Assembly (NCBI GenBank): GCA_050084515.1
Contig: CM114273.1
Coordinates: 37,386,001 to 37,450,000, forward strand
Reading direction: 5' to 3'
Length of the DNA: 64,000 bases
Origin: Blasia pusilla
Taxonomy: Eukaryota; Marchantiophyta; Marchantiopsida; Blasiales
The notes beneath the pieces are model-generated. The model saw only the letters and a program-made list of their open reading frames with translations. It was not told the origin of the DNA and ran no database searches. Made by a program: the position numbers and the translations under genes. How positions within the stretch are numbered: position 1 is the stretch's first letter; the number at the start of each line of letters is the position of its first letter. This document shows, one piece after another, positions 47,724 through 60,100 of this stretch.

Positions 47724-50591
47724 GTTGTAAAACTCATAATGAATGAATGGCAAGGTTGCATGTGATTGCTCAACATACCAGATTCCTGTCCCGTCTCTGA
47801 AAATGTGCCGATGAGATGACAAGTATCTCTGGTTGGCTCAAGCAATGAAACTAGAAACTAGCCACTGATTTTCTGCAGCTCAAGCAAACTGTGGGATAAT
47901 GCGGAACTTGGGCTATTTTAGTGTCCTGGTGAGTTATGGCTACTGAAATGGCCATTGCATGTTAATTGGGATGTCACCCGATGGGGTCTGGATGGCTGAC
48001 CAATTCAATGGTTGTAAATTTTCTACAACTCCAGTCAAAGTGGAATCTCTGCAAGCCATAAATCCTCATGAAAATTTGTATGCTCATAAAATCAACACGC
48101 CTGACTGGTTTTGGTCACCACATCAGAGTAGTTGGGTGCCTACCTTTAGCATAGGAGTATAGCATTCATCAAGTGGGTTCCAAAGTTCATACCTTATCAA
48201 GTGAGTCCTTATCATACCAGTAGTCTATATCAATGCTTGGGGAGAATTGGCTCCGCATGGAAGGTTTTGTAGAATATTGGTACCCCTTCTTGTACTTTGG
48301 AGAGGTCTTTTATTCATGTCTTGTATTTCCTATAAGAATCAACACTCCCAAATATTTGATGGTGAAGCAATAGATTTTGCAAAAAAATGGATGGAGTCCA
48401 CAAGGCGAATGAAAAACTAGGAAAATAGTCCTTTGGGCAATTTTGTATGGATCTTTCAAGGTGGGACTATTTGTTGGGAAGCTAGTTCTCTTAGAACAAT
48501 GAGGAGTATCTCTAGTTAGTTTGGAAATTTGGTAGGGCACAAAGATTTTGTATTAGAGAATTATTCGCGTTCAATGAGGTTGGCCAGGTTACAAATTAAG
48601 CTCGCATATGGTGGGAGTCTTCTCCTACGGTTAGAATTTTCATATCCGCTATAATACATAGTAGTTGAGATTTTGAAAACCAAATTTGGTACAATGATTG
48701 CACTTCATCTATATCATTATTTGAGAGTCCCCTTTCATATTGCAAACTCTCCTCCTCTTTTCAACCAATAGGATTGTTCACATGTTTTGAATCAATAGGT
48801 TTATGAGTTTTGGATCAATAGAATTGCTCGACCTTAATTTGAAATGGCAATTGAGAATGATATGAAATCATGCATCATACGGGCTTATTATACTTTACCA
48901 TGTCTAGAGCAAACATGTTCTACATCACGATCCATTATTTCACTTTAAAAATATTTGCTCAATGTTCAAAAGGGTGTTATCCTTAAAAAGGAAATCTTAC
49001 TTTCAAGATTAACATGTGTGGATGAAGAAAAAGAAAATATGTAGAAGAGGTTTGAGAAGAAATGTGAATTAGTGAAGATGGAAGGTCATATGAAGAGTAT
49101 GGAAGAGTGCTCAAAAGAGGCATTTGGAGCAAGGAAGAAGTGATCTCCTAGAAGGGTTTCCTCTTACATATATATTATTATTGGAGAGTGTTTTTTGATT
49201 TGTAAATATATTTTTACTTGACACAAGACACTTTTGTAACAAAAATTCATTTTCATATTACGGGCAACAAGGAAAAAAAAATGAATTTGTGTGCGACAGG
49301 GTTAATCCCGTCACTCCCATACATGCCACAAGTTGTAAACTAGTCATTAGTAAAGGAAAACATGAAAACCCACGTCGAAAGGAGTTGATCTTTTTCCCAA
49401 ATGGGCTAGTTTTAAAAGGTCTTGCATTGTAAAATTAATACAAATGATTAATTTCTATTTTTCAAAAAACCCGTATTTAATGTAAAATCCATTTTTCTTC
49501 CTAACACCTCTCTACACCCACCTCTTAGTCAATTAAATCTCTAGTCTTTTCAAAGAATAAAACCAGTGTAAGGCCTTTTGATAAGGGTAGAAGAGAGAGA
49601 CACACATTTTTAGTTCTTACAACCATCAGTTTGTATATATGATATATATACAAACTGGGACAACAAATTTTTTGATAGGACCACTAGTAATGTATACCCA
49701 AAAATTGCTTAGGGAAGAGGAGGGAAATACAAACCAAGAATACAAGGAAAGCTTTTGGTCCACCACTTTTGGATTTAAATGTTTGTATACGAGGAGGATT
49801 TATATGTGAGGAAGGGAAGGGTAAGAGGGAGAAGATTTATATGTTTGGATACAAAGATTTGAATACGAAGGGAGGATACCACAAAATTTATATGTTTGTA
49901 TCAGGATTTTGAATAAAAGAAAACGAATTTTATCCAAAAAATCACACTAATTGGATTACACCAATCCATTATATGAATTTAATTCACACCCATCAAGTGG
50001 TACTAATTTAATACACCAAGCTACGAATTTAATTCTACGGAGATGCAAAACGAATGATTGTAGGGGCCCTAAATATTCAAATAAAAAAATGAAACCATTA
50101 ATGTTTCCAAAGGCTTTTGTTATTAAAGAAATGAAACCATATCTCATGCTAGTGGCTCGTACTACGGTGCACCGTCATCTTCTCCCCTGACGTCCGTGGA
50201 CCGTCAAGACATAACGCGACGCCGCCGACGGACCGTCCTTAAATGAACGGAGAAAAAGCCTCCGTCGTCCACAAACCAACGGGACAGATGTAGAGAGCGA
50301 CGGCCTCCTCCTCCTCTTCCTCTTCTGTGCTCTCTCTCCTCTTTCTGTCCAGCCCTCTCCTCTCTATCGCTGAAGCATTCACTCCGTGCTGCCCTCGATT
50401 CTCATGCACTTGCGAGAATTTTGCGGACCCGAAGCTCCTGGATTCAAGCCCGCGGGGTTGTAGTTCGAGAATTGGAATGGATTGACCTGCTGCCGAGATT
50501 GCACTTTCCTCTGCCACAGACGGAATTTGAGGCGGTTTAAAGGTTGGTGAGGAAGAATTATTGAAGTCGAGGAGTGGCTGCGGCGCTCGAG
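47724..50591. other. intergenic stretch and leader of the cupin gene
   Basis: 47724-48200 is probably 3' untranslated sequence of the taspase-like gene. 48300-50150 is AT-rich with no recognised protein and contains a perfect hairpin at 49627-49657 and repeated TTTATATGTTTG motifs (about 49770-49900). 50150-50590 is suddenly CG- and CT-rich (TCCTCCTCCTCCTCTTCC, about 50306-50330), fitting promoter and 5' leader of the following gene. Confidence 0.45.
49627..49657. repeat. perfect 14-bp inverted repeat (hairpin)
   Basis: CAGTTTGTATATAT (49627-49640) and its exact complement ATATATACAAACTG (49644-49657) around a 3-nt centre. Probably the core of a small palindromic repeat. Confidence 0.9.
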
Positions 50592-51065
50592 ATGGCTGCG
50601 GTTGTTGTCGCCGGCGGCGTCTGCACACAGCGCGATAGTGTCGTGCTGGGACGGGAGAGGTTTTTCTGTCCGGGTTCGCGAGAATTGTGTTCCGTAGCGA
50701 TGAAGAGAAGGACGCCTCGAGTTTCAGCAGCAGTGGGGGTTTCGGCGAGGGTGCGGAAATCTGTGGAAGAGCGGTTCATGATACAACACGAGAAGAACGT
50801 AAGCGAGGAGAGGTTGAGGGAGCTGGGAGTGCAGAGGTGGTCGAAATGGGAATGCGGCGCCAACGTCACTTACCGCTGGACTTGGGAAGTCGACGAGCAG
50901 ATTTACATCTCCAAGGGTTCTCTCACGGTCACGCCTGAGGAATGTGAAGACAGTGCCTACTTTTATGCCGGAGACATCGTGCGTTTCCCCAAGTGGCTGG
51001 TGGCTGATTTGACATTCGAAGAAAATTACGAGCAAAAATACCGTTTCTTGGCTTACGGTGATTAG
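50592..51065 (+). CDS. single-domain RmlC-like cupin (DUF861/Cupin_3), probably plastid-targeted
   Basis: An intronless 157-aa ORF from the ATG at 50592 to TAG at 51063-51065. Residues 1 to about 55 are rich in Ala, Val, Ser and Arg with few acids (MAAVVVAGGVCTQ, MKRRTPRVSAAVGVSARVRK), like a chloroplast transit peptide. The rest is one cupin: WSKWECGANVTYRWTWEVDE, YISKGSLTVTPEE, YAGDIVRFPKWLVADLTFEE and KYRFLAYGD. This matches the small plant cupins of unknown function (W..WECG...F.W.Y, V.EG.V.VTPE, .GDLV.FP.G). The usual second metal-site His are mostly absent, so metal binding is doubtful. Substrate unknown. It is too short to be the two-cupin ureidoglycine aminohydrolase, although that enzyme shares the fold. 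Confidence 0.88.
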   Translation: MAAVVVAGGVCTQRDSVVLGRERFFCPGSRELCSVAMKRRTPRVSAAVGVSARVRKSVEERFMIQHEKNVSEERLRELGVQRWSKWECGANVTYRWTWEVDEQIYISKGSLTVTPEECEDSAYFYAGDIVRFPKWLVADLTFEENYEQKYRFLAYGD

Positions 51066-52560
51066 CGGCCACTGCGGATATGGCCACTTAGTCCTCCTCA
51101 CACGACACAAACGAGAATTAGTTCTAGAATTCAAATTAGAGTTCCAGCCAGCCAGCCGTAGTTCTGGTTGTGGTGGAAGGAAAGTACGGCGTGGGATTCT
51201 AGTGAGGTCATTCATGTGTTTACAGCACATCGCAAGCGTATGACATTTTTCCACGATTGTAGTAAGTGCTGCGATTCTGCACTCCTTTGTAACTTTATTT
51301 TTGGTGTTCGCCTGCGTGTGTGTGATTGTGTGACACTTCATGGTTGACAGTAGTACCAGTAGTCAAAGCTATTAGGAGATGGTGCCATTTCGTGGATGGC
51401 AAGTAAACCTGCAAGTTCAACATCTGTGGCAGATCTAAAAAGCAGATTTTAGGTTCCTCCAATTGCCTTCACACTTTTTCTCCTTCAAATTCTTGCAAAA
51501 CCTATGTGTATTCCACGACCGGAAGCCATGGCATCGAATCTTGGGAGTGCCAGCCAGGCGACGGAGAACTGAGGTTCTTAAGATGGTGATGTTTGAGAAT
51601 TGCCACCCTAGTCTGTGACTTTCTTCATTCAGCTATAAGACGATGATCCTGCCTCTTTTCTGTCTTTGTGACTTCCACTAACTGTGGCTTTATGTACTTA
51701 ATCCTTACGGCCTTCTCTCGGTCTAGGAAGTGTTTTGTTTGCAACATCTTTAGGATTCTGTGCGGTGATCTACCAAAACTTCGCGGGATGTACGAAAGGA
51801 AGAGGTCTTCCTCGACCTGAAATTCCGAAAACGGAAAGTGAATTTCAGACTGTCGCTCTTGGTCCATAGCTAAGGAGACCATGGGCAATGGTGTCTGGTA
51901 AGCCTGGAGAGATACGGTTCCCTGTTCATTACATTCAATTGTTTCCGGAGAGATGTGCGGGACGGTTCACCTCCAGGTGAACCAATTCTTAGTTGGATGT
52001 CTGCACTCTACTGTATTCTTCTCCTCATTAGAGCTGCAGCTGTCAGGGGTAAGCATCGGCTGATTAAATCGAAGGTGTAGGTAGGAATCCATCACAAGCT
52101 GGCCTCTTGGACCTATTCCCTCGACAGTCTTCTCCATGCATCGTGAAACCGTGTGCACTTTGAGCATTCCTATTAGGTGTATTGTCGAAAGGTGAGAAGG
52201 CTTTCGACAATCACTTCCTTCATCCTGTTCAGATCAATGCCTAATATGCCTGCGCGTACCGGTTCAACAGACTCTTGCTGGAGAAGGTGAGTTTCCGCAC
52301 TGAGTGGGAGCAAGTATGGATTGGAGACCGAAGTATAGTCCATATCCTAGTCCATGGAGTCTACCCAACGTCATATGTACCAGATGCAAGAAGCGTTTAA
52401 AGCATAGTCCAAGGGAGTATCTTGAAGGACCAGGGGTGGTGAGTGTGATGGCCCCAATGGCGTGCGAAATCCACTGAATGTGGATGTCTTGTGGGGAAAG
52501 GAAAGTATAAAAGTGTTTGAAGAGCTTTAGTTAGCATGGAGGGAAAGGAATAACGGAGCT
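51066..52560. other. 3' flank of the cupin gene and unrecognised short ORFs
   Basis: 51066-51350 is probably 3' untranslated sequence. On the minus strand, 52167-51967 and 51888-51625 hold open frames of 66 and 87 codons (FSEFQVEEDLFLSYIPRSF, LVEVTKTEKRQD) with balanced composition, but I recognise no family. They could be a fragment of a gene or transposon. Confidence 0.4.
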
Positions 52561-52768
52561 CACACAAATTCAAATTTTCTTCTTGTTGCCTTGGGACGGA
52601 GAAACCCTTTTTTTTATGCACTTGTCAAAAGAAGAGGTGTTTGCGAATCAAGAAGGCACTCATACAAATTCAAAAAAAATTCTTGTTGCCTTCGGGAGAA
52701 GAAACATTTTTTTTTATTCAATTGTCACTTGTCAAACAAAGAGGTGTTTGTAGATCAACAAGGCACTC
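52561..52768. repeat. two-copy tandem repeat of about 100 bp
   Basis: CACACAAATTC...TTCTTGTTGCCTT...GAGGTGTTTGCGAATCAAGAAGGCACT at 52561-52660 recurs as CATACAAATTC...TTCTTGTTGCCTT...GAGGTGTTTGTAGATCAACAAGGCACT at 52661-52768. Non-coding. Confidence 0.8.
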
Positions 52769-53149
52769 TCCTATAATAATATGGATGAGGTATATTTTGT
52801 AGGCAGCGGTGAGGAAGTCCAAGTTGTAAGTAATGTTATGAGGGGATATATTTCGAAGAAAAGACAAAATTGAAGACTAGGAGGATTTCTAATATGTCAA
52901 GGCCCCACTTTATATCTGAACATGACAGGAGACAATATATGTGAGTGTTAGATGTTACTTCGTAGAGAATATTGGAAAATATGATCGTGAAAATTTTTGG
53001 AGACAAGCTTGTGAAATCGATCCTAGCCTTCTATAATTAAATGGGTTAAAGGGGATAGGATTATTTGAGAACCAAGTGGAAGAAGTGAAATAAAATAAAT
53101 GTCACGATTTTTTCTATTACATAGGTCATATGATTCATCAAGATGTCAG

Positions 53150-54400
53150 TATCTCCTAGGAGAAATTTTGTAGTCATGATAGGGGCTCAAAAGTCGAACG
53201 CCTAAAAAAAGTTGTAGGGTCATTCATAATTGTAGAGGAATATCTCAAACCTTCAAAAACAAAAGAAAAATTAGCTTATCGTAAAGTCAAGATGTCATCA
53301 ACTCCATCAAAAGTATTCGAACCAAAAAGTTGGACGCGATGTTATGATGGCAGAAGTGTGAAAAGATGTCAATCATTATAGAAACTATGCGGTGAAAATC
53401 CAATTCCGAAGAAGGGAGAAAGAACATCAAAGAAAATGATGGGAGAGAATCCCATAAGTAACTTCCGGATCCCTTAGATGAGATGGCATATCAAACCATT
53501 CTATATCTTTCGAAAGGGTCATATCCAAGAACTTGGATGCATAGCATATAAAACCAATTGGGACTTCTAGAACTCAAATATCTTGGATGCATAGTATATA
53601 AAACCAATTGGGACTTCTAGAACTCAAATATCTTGGATGCAATTGGTAAAATCAAGAGTGGAGTACAAATATTGAAGGAAGGTATGAATTACTAGATTAC
53701 TAGGTTTTAGAATCAGATTTGTTCCAAAAAATGGATATAAGGAAGAATCATTTGAGAACATGTAATGTTGGTATATTAGCCGTAGTCTAAGAACAACATG
53801 GACAACATGGAAATGTTTAAGTTAGAGCCTGAATGGCACAAAAATCTGCAATGGCAAAAGGGGATCATCCATGAAATCACCTTCACGTATGATAAATGCT
53901 AAAAAAAAAACATTGTACTATCATGAAGTAGTACGGTGAGAATAGATCATGGGTTGTATAACATGCATAACATGAGCCAAAAAATGGAATAAGATTCGCT
54001 AGTTGTCATCTTGAAGAACGTAGTTCCTTGAACATGACCACATAAGCAACTGAATAGAATCGGCTTGAATCATAACCCACTCTTGATGAATATCGAGAGT
54101 ATATTGTATCCCATAAAGCACTACCTTACAACCACCAATGATTACTATTACTAGTTAATGAGGTGGTAAATCGATATTGAAGTGGGAAGGAATTGCAAGC
54201 AAAGAGATCCACTAATCAAATCATACATAACTCTCCAATAGAGAAAGGGCAAACACTACATGGAGGCACATCCAATAAACATCAAGCATCCAACCCAACC
54301 TAAAGATAGAGTACATGTTATACAAGAAATAACCTATTGTCGCTTTCGTACTAGTGCAAAAATCTTATATTAAGAGACAAATAAATTTGCATATTATCTT
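53150..54400 (-). pseudogene. LINE (non-LTR retrotransposon) reverse-transcriptase remnant
   Basis: The minus strand reads, with frame shifts and stops: VVLYGIQYTLDIHQEWVMIQ (about 54150-54085), ELRSS-like and NLIPFF-like pieces (about 54015-53985), a degraded GTRQGDP region, NLVIHTFLQYLYSTLDF, and LEVPIGFICYASKFLDMTLS followed by DPEVTYGILSHHFL (about 53565-53430). This order matches the RT and post-RT region of LINE elements of green plants as I remember them (HPEWV.IQ.D, LGVP.GS..FV..FL...L, D.Q.A.GIL...F). The match is from memory and the copy is heavily decayed. Confidence 0.5.
53532..53640. repeat. 50-bp tandem duplication inside the LINE remnant
   Basis: CTTGGATGCATAG..ATATAAAACC...ACTCAAATAT at 53532-53581 is repeated at 53582-53631 with one difference, followed by the first bases of a third copy. 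The near-identity shows the duplication is much younger than the LINE. Confidence 0.9.
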
Positions 54401-55415
54401 GGAATAAAGTAACTATGGAGATGTTAAAAAAAACATGTTTGATAGCCACCTTGTTGATAATCGAGGAGTATATAGAAACGCTCTTGTGAAAATATCCAAA
54501 TCAAAATATCTTATATGGTCTTCCACAAAATATGGTTGGTCGCCACTTATATTAGGATGAAGAGCTACTAAGAATGCCATTGTATCCATCCTTGGAAATG
54601 TAGGAAAAAAAGTTCCCTATACTCCAGTCGTATGTAAAAACTAATCAACTTACCCCAAAACTAGGTTGTGCCGAATCCATTGTAGTACCCTAAACATTGA
54701 AAATACAAGGAGCTTTTGTGAGTACTTCTCATACCTCCCCTTAGAGAGAGAACTAAATGACGTATTTTTCACTCTCCTTTTTTTATAAAGTAATCACTCT
54801 TTTCATTTGATAAATGTTCTATCCCACCTTTTTTTTTTCAACCAAAAAGAAGCTCCCTTATCCTCTTCCTTACTTGGAATTTCTACTCCACATCCTCCTT
54901 TTATTCAAAAATAAATAAAAACATATCTTTACCCTCCTTCATTTACAAAACTCTCTTCCCTAATACCACTCTCCTCACATAGTTTAGGTGTTGATAATTA
55001 TTCCTAGTAGATACACATACAATTAATAGCAATAATAACATAGAGAAGCGTTATCAGTCTATTCCGTCACCTTGTACCTAACTAATCCTTCTACTCATTT
55101 TATTCTAGACGTCCTCTTTAAATCTATACTATTTTCAACCATGCCTTACAAGATCTTAACTTCATTATTCATTGGAAATTAATTGGAGCCATACCTACCA
55201 CTTCCAAGCCAAAAGATCCAAGCTTACAACCTAACTAATTCAAACAAATTTAAAGAAAGTTTCCCTAAGAAATTATTTTTGAGGATATAAAAAAATTCTC
55301 CCTTCATGCGATGACCATTTGAATCATAAAATGATAACAAAAGGACATCCCATAATGATTCTAATATCCTTTTCAATGGAACGTGAACCAACACAATAAA
55401 AACATATTATTTAAA
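54401..55415. other. no recognised gene
   Basis: AT-rich, low-complexity-like sequence with many C/T-rich runs (about 54780-55000). No frame longer than a few tens of codons and no motif found. Confidence 0.45.
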
Positions 55416-55599
55416 CTAGTACAGTGTCGTGCAATGCACGAGATATGAAGTGTACATTATAAAATTTGAGTTAGAGAAGAATTTCTAATTATTTCATGTT
55501 AAAATCTCTTTATATACAACATTTCGCATATAATCACCTTCTTTATTTGAATGTGGATCACTTCCATTCAAAATATGGATTGAACCTTTTTTGTCCTAC

Positions 55600-56870
55600 T
55601 CTAGATAATGGTACATGCAATTGACCATGAGAAACTATATGTGAAGGCAAGTATATTCCAATCTTTCTTAAAGATTGACCTTATGACTTATTAACAGTCA
55701 TGGAAAATTTTGAGGGATAAGGAATTCAAATTGACGCAAATCAAGAGGTAAACTTGTGTCAGAAGCAATCAATCCGATATATGGGATGAAAACTTGATCT
55801 CCAATCTTTTTTCCCGTAATAATTTCAACTTCTATAACATGTGGCATGAATCCATGAATGATTAATTGAGTGTCACTTGCTTGTCCTTTTGAGAATGTGG
55901 AAAAATAATGAAAGTTATCTCTGCTTGAAATCGTGACATGACTTTAGTATTTATATCGTCAACATCTTGATTTTTGGGTGTAAGAATAGTCGTATCTCTC
56001 ACAAATCCAATATCATAGAAGTATCAAGAATCTTTTCCATGTATGGTATGAATCATATTGTTTACACTCTTACTCTTGATGATCATGGTGGACAGTGGTC
56101 GAATGATATCATCTCCCAAACCAATGTGTAAAGCCGTATGATCCTCTCCCAGCTCCAATGACCAATTAGAAAATGCGCTCGATGGGCACGTACGTGACCT
56201 TCCAAATTTTGAACTCTCATGTTTGTCTTAAGCTTCATGACCCTTATACGAGATCATAAATATGATCTTCTTAAAATGGCTTGGATGATTTTTCTCCAAT
56301 TATCATAACAAACAATAGGAAGGACTTGGCGAAAATCACTGCCAAAAATTATGAGCTTTCCCCCAATGGTATATCCTTGAAGTTATGAGACATCATTCCC
56401 ATAATATCTTGCAAGGTGCAATTAACAACTTCAAACGTAGGACGATGACTCATAGGTGTCTCGTCCCATATAATAAGTGACACTTTTTTATTACATATGC
56501 TTCATGGCTATTGACTCGTAGTCCGCAAGTGGAGCTCTCATTCATATTAAAGGGAACCTTGAAGCACATGTATGAATTCACTGTATGTCCTCAATCAAAT
56601 AATAAAGTAGCTATTCTATATAATTTGATACGTAAAGCTATGCCTGTGATATTTCTAACATTTCCAAGTAGAAGATTTCTATTAAAAAAAATTCTTACTC
56701 CTCTTGGACCATCAATGAAAAATATTTTTGCTAATTGCGGGGCATTCTCTCGAATCTTATCCAATTCATAATTGTTAGCATCCCAAATGATCGGTTTTCC
56801 ATCATTCAAAGATGTATGTCAAAACTTCACTTGTTCACATAAGTCTTCTTTCTCATATAAGAGTTCTTTT
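55600..56870 (-). pseudogene. Helitron 2 PIF1-like helicase
   Basis: Minus strand: APQLAKIFFIDGPRGVRIFF (about 56740-56680) is a mutated P-loop where the family has FFIDGPGGTGKTF. Downstream, GFMPHVIEVEIITGKKIGDQ, VFIPYIGLIASDTSLP and LRQFEFLIPQNFP (about 55870-55680) match the conserved helicase C-terminus. The Lys of the Walker A motif is gone and stops interrupt the final motif, so it is inactive. Intervening motifs are too decayed to place exactly. Confidence 0.7.
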
Positions 56871-57191
56871 TCCTCCAAGTTTGAAAATGAATGATGTGTC
56901 GTAAATTTAGGTTTTGACATATCTGAGAAATCAAATATATTCTTTCCTTCATCTTGCAAAGTATAATGTACTTCCAACAAGGAAATATTAATGATGAATC
57001 TGGTGGGAGATCATGAATTCCAGTTTTCTGCAACACATTTAGAAAGCTTGAATAAGTCAAAAGATATTTAAAGATATAAATGAAGGGGGAAGATAAGGAG
57101 AGTTCAATTACTTTATACTGTTCATATAAGACATCTTCTATAAGTGGAACCAAAAAATTTTCCCATAATGTAGCAAGTCGAGCGGGTATGT

Positions 57192-60100
57192 TTATACCAA
57201 GATAACATCAAAAAAATTTCCGAGATAGGAACTTGTGCAGATCTCATAAGCTTCTTTCAAGCAAGAGACGAGGCAAGAGAACACTTCTTTGTCATCTTCA
57301 AGGAGTCCCAATTGAATGGTAACTTCCTTAAAAGTTGGATATACCACTTCATTTAAAGTTCTCAAGTATTCATATGAATTAGCACCTCTTACATGATGGA
57401 GAAGTGATCGCAACTCATGACGTTCTCCATCTCCTATGAAAAAAGATACCATATTAGCATAGACACCCTACGTAAACACTTCATCCCCTTGAATAATTCC
57501 AAAGTAAGAACATTGGGAATAGAACATATAACATTTCAGTACGTGCTTGGATGAGTAAGGTATAAGCAACCAATATGATGCTCACAACCATGTTTTCTCT
57601 CACCCTACGAAGCCATTTCATTACTCCAACAATAAAATAACGAAAACTCAAGATATAGATATCCCCAAGCAAATGAATCAAGTTGATTTGTTGTAAACCA
57701 TTCTGTTAGGGTGGCATCGATATTTCTTTGAATAATATCACACGGCATTTCACCATCATTAAAGTAGATTTATTTTTGTTTCGACACATGAAGAGCCAAT
57801 CTCATAATACTTGGATTTTTTTTCTTGTAGATGAAACGTGAAAAGTCGCCAACATGCCTCTGAAGATGGAATGTATCTAGTAGATACATCTTATCTTTGT
57901 AGTCTCTTCTCTTCTCTTTGTAGTACAAAGAGTGTGTGTATGTATATGTATATATTGTAAATAAATATGAGTATCCTTCATAAAAATGTATTGAAATAAA
58001 TGCACTACATAATGAAATCCATTGAATGTTACCTTGCATCAAGATGTTGGTTTGTCTTGTCAATAACCTCTATTGTCGTAGAAGTATCAAGATTATTTGA
58101 TAGTTTAAATAATAGAACATCACATCCCTTATAGACATATTTGTATAAGCATTTTAGCGTTGAAAGAGAATTTATGATTTCTAAATTAATATGACAATCA
58201 TAGAAGGTACATAATAGAGGATTATAAGGCATCAATTATCCAATGAGATGTTACGCTAATTTATTTTCTTTCCATGCTCTAATCTATATCACAAAGAAAA
58301 AATATTATCTTAGATTGAATTTATATATTTTTCATTCATTTTGAAATAAAAATGAAATCTCATTTATATAAATTGAATACTTTAAAAATTAGTACTAAAA
58401 TAATAAACTACATACCTTCGATAGACTGGGTAACTGCCTTCACTTTGTAGTCATCATGGCAAAAGGTTTCGAATAACCTTTACTACACTTTTTTGTTTCC
58501 CTACCTATGCATGGAGCATTTGGATTCAATTATCCACATGGACCATAGAGCATGCAATTAGCTACAATAGAATAAAGTTTTGGATGTGTGTTGGGATCAG
58601 AGATCTGAACTAATATAATACCATCATAATCATAAGTAGTAAGTTGTTTACCCTCATCTGCCAAAATAATTACAGCACGTACATGTGGTCAGCCTCATTT
58701 TTGGAACTCCACCACATGAATGCATCCCAAAACTCGACCCAAGATTTTCTTGTTGAGAATAATACATAATAATTCCATTTTCTTTTTCTCAAAAACACTC
58801 ACAACCAAATCTGGCCAATCTGCAGCAGTTTAACCAGATAACAATGTTGATGTAATCTCATCTCATTTTGGATTGCATGCCATGGTCAAAAAGTAATCGG
58901 ATTTTCCAAAGTATCTTAAAATTGCTATTGCATCTTGATATAATTGATGCATACGATGTGGGCCTCGTCTAAAAGAAGAGGGTAGAATAATTTTTCTTCT
59001 AAAGCTTGCACTAATCCCATCTTGTCGAAATAAGGCATCTTTTACACTCGATATAACTGGGCAAGTAACTCTCTTTGATTTTATCAAACCCAACATAAGC
59101 GTTACGTCTCTACAATAGCATACATATCAACCATATATTCTTAAGTGATTCGACCAAATTAAAGTAGCCGATTATCATCCTCAAGACCAACTAGTGTTTG
59201 AAGTCAAAATGAGGCAAATTGCAAGGTTGTAATACACTTTGTATTTATAACCATTCTCTCCTCATGAATATCAGCATCAATTCTTTCCTCCTCCATGGAC
59301 CCATTTGAAATTCCAAGCCCATTCTTGTATGCTCACTTCTTGGTGTCCATGTTGTAGACTCTTGATATCTCCCAAATGGTATTCTAGGATGCCAACCAGC
59401 TTCACCATAGATGAATAACATGACAAAATATAATAGAATATATCTTTCATTAACATCAAAGATCAGCCTAACTCCTCCTCCATGTCATTTTACAATAATA
59501 TCACAACAATCAACATACTCACTTCCATCACCTAGAAAAATTGCAACAACTTCAGACGCTTATGGTAAGTTGTAACGTTTGGCCTCAAGACCATGCTTCC
59601 TTGCGTTTGGGATGATCCGAACATCATGCCCATTTGACTCACTTTCAATACTAAAAAAAATTCTCACATATGGATTATGTTCAGATAGTATGTCTTGTAG
59701 CCCTCATAAGATGTCGTGTTAGAGGTCAAAAGACATAAGTCTACCTCGATTATCCAATTCATTCTCCATATCATGAATGAAGATTTGAGAAAATTTTGAT
59801 TGATCCCCTACCTCTAGATATAGACCTCTAATACTATGATAGATTCCACTTTAAACCCTAAAATGTGCAATACTGCCAATTTCCTCAATCACGTGTGCCC
59901 TTGTAGAAGCTAATTGTGATGCAGAGTTGTAACCTCAAGCATAGATAAGAAAGTGAATATTGTCAACACCAACACCTGAAATCAAGGATTTAAGGAATCG
60001 AGAAGTCACCTCCGAGAAGGGTAGTTGTACCTTTCCATGTTTGCAAGACATACCAAAAGGAGAAGTGAAAAATATTGTAACCTTCACCTTCTCACATGTC

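Noticed and set aside
50592-51065. Ureidoglycine aminohydrolase
   Set aside because: That enzyme has two cupin domains and about 300 residues; this ORF has one cupin and 157 residues.
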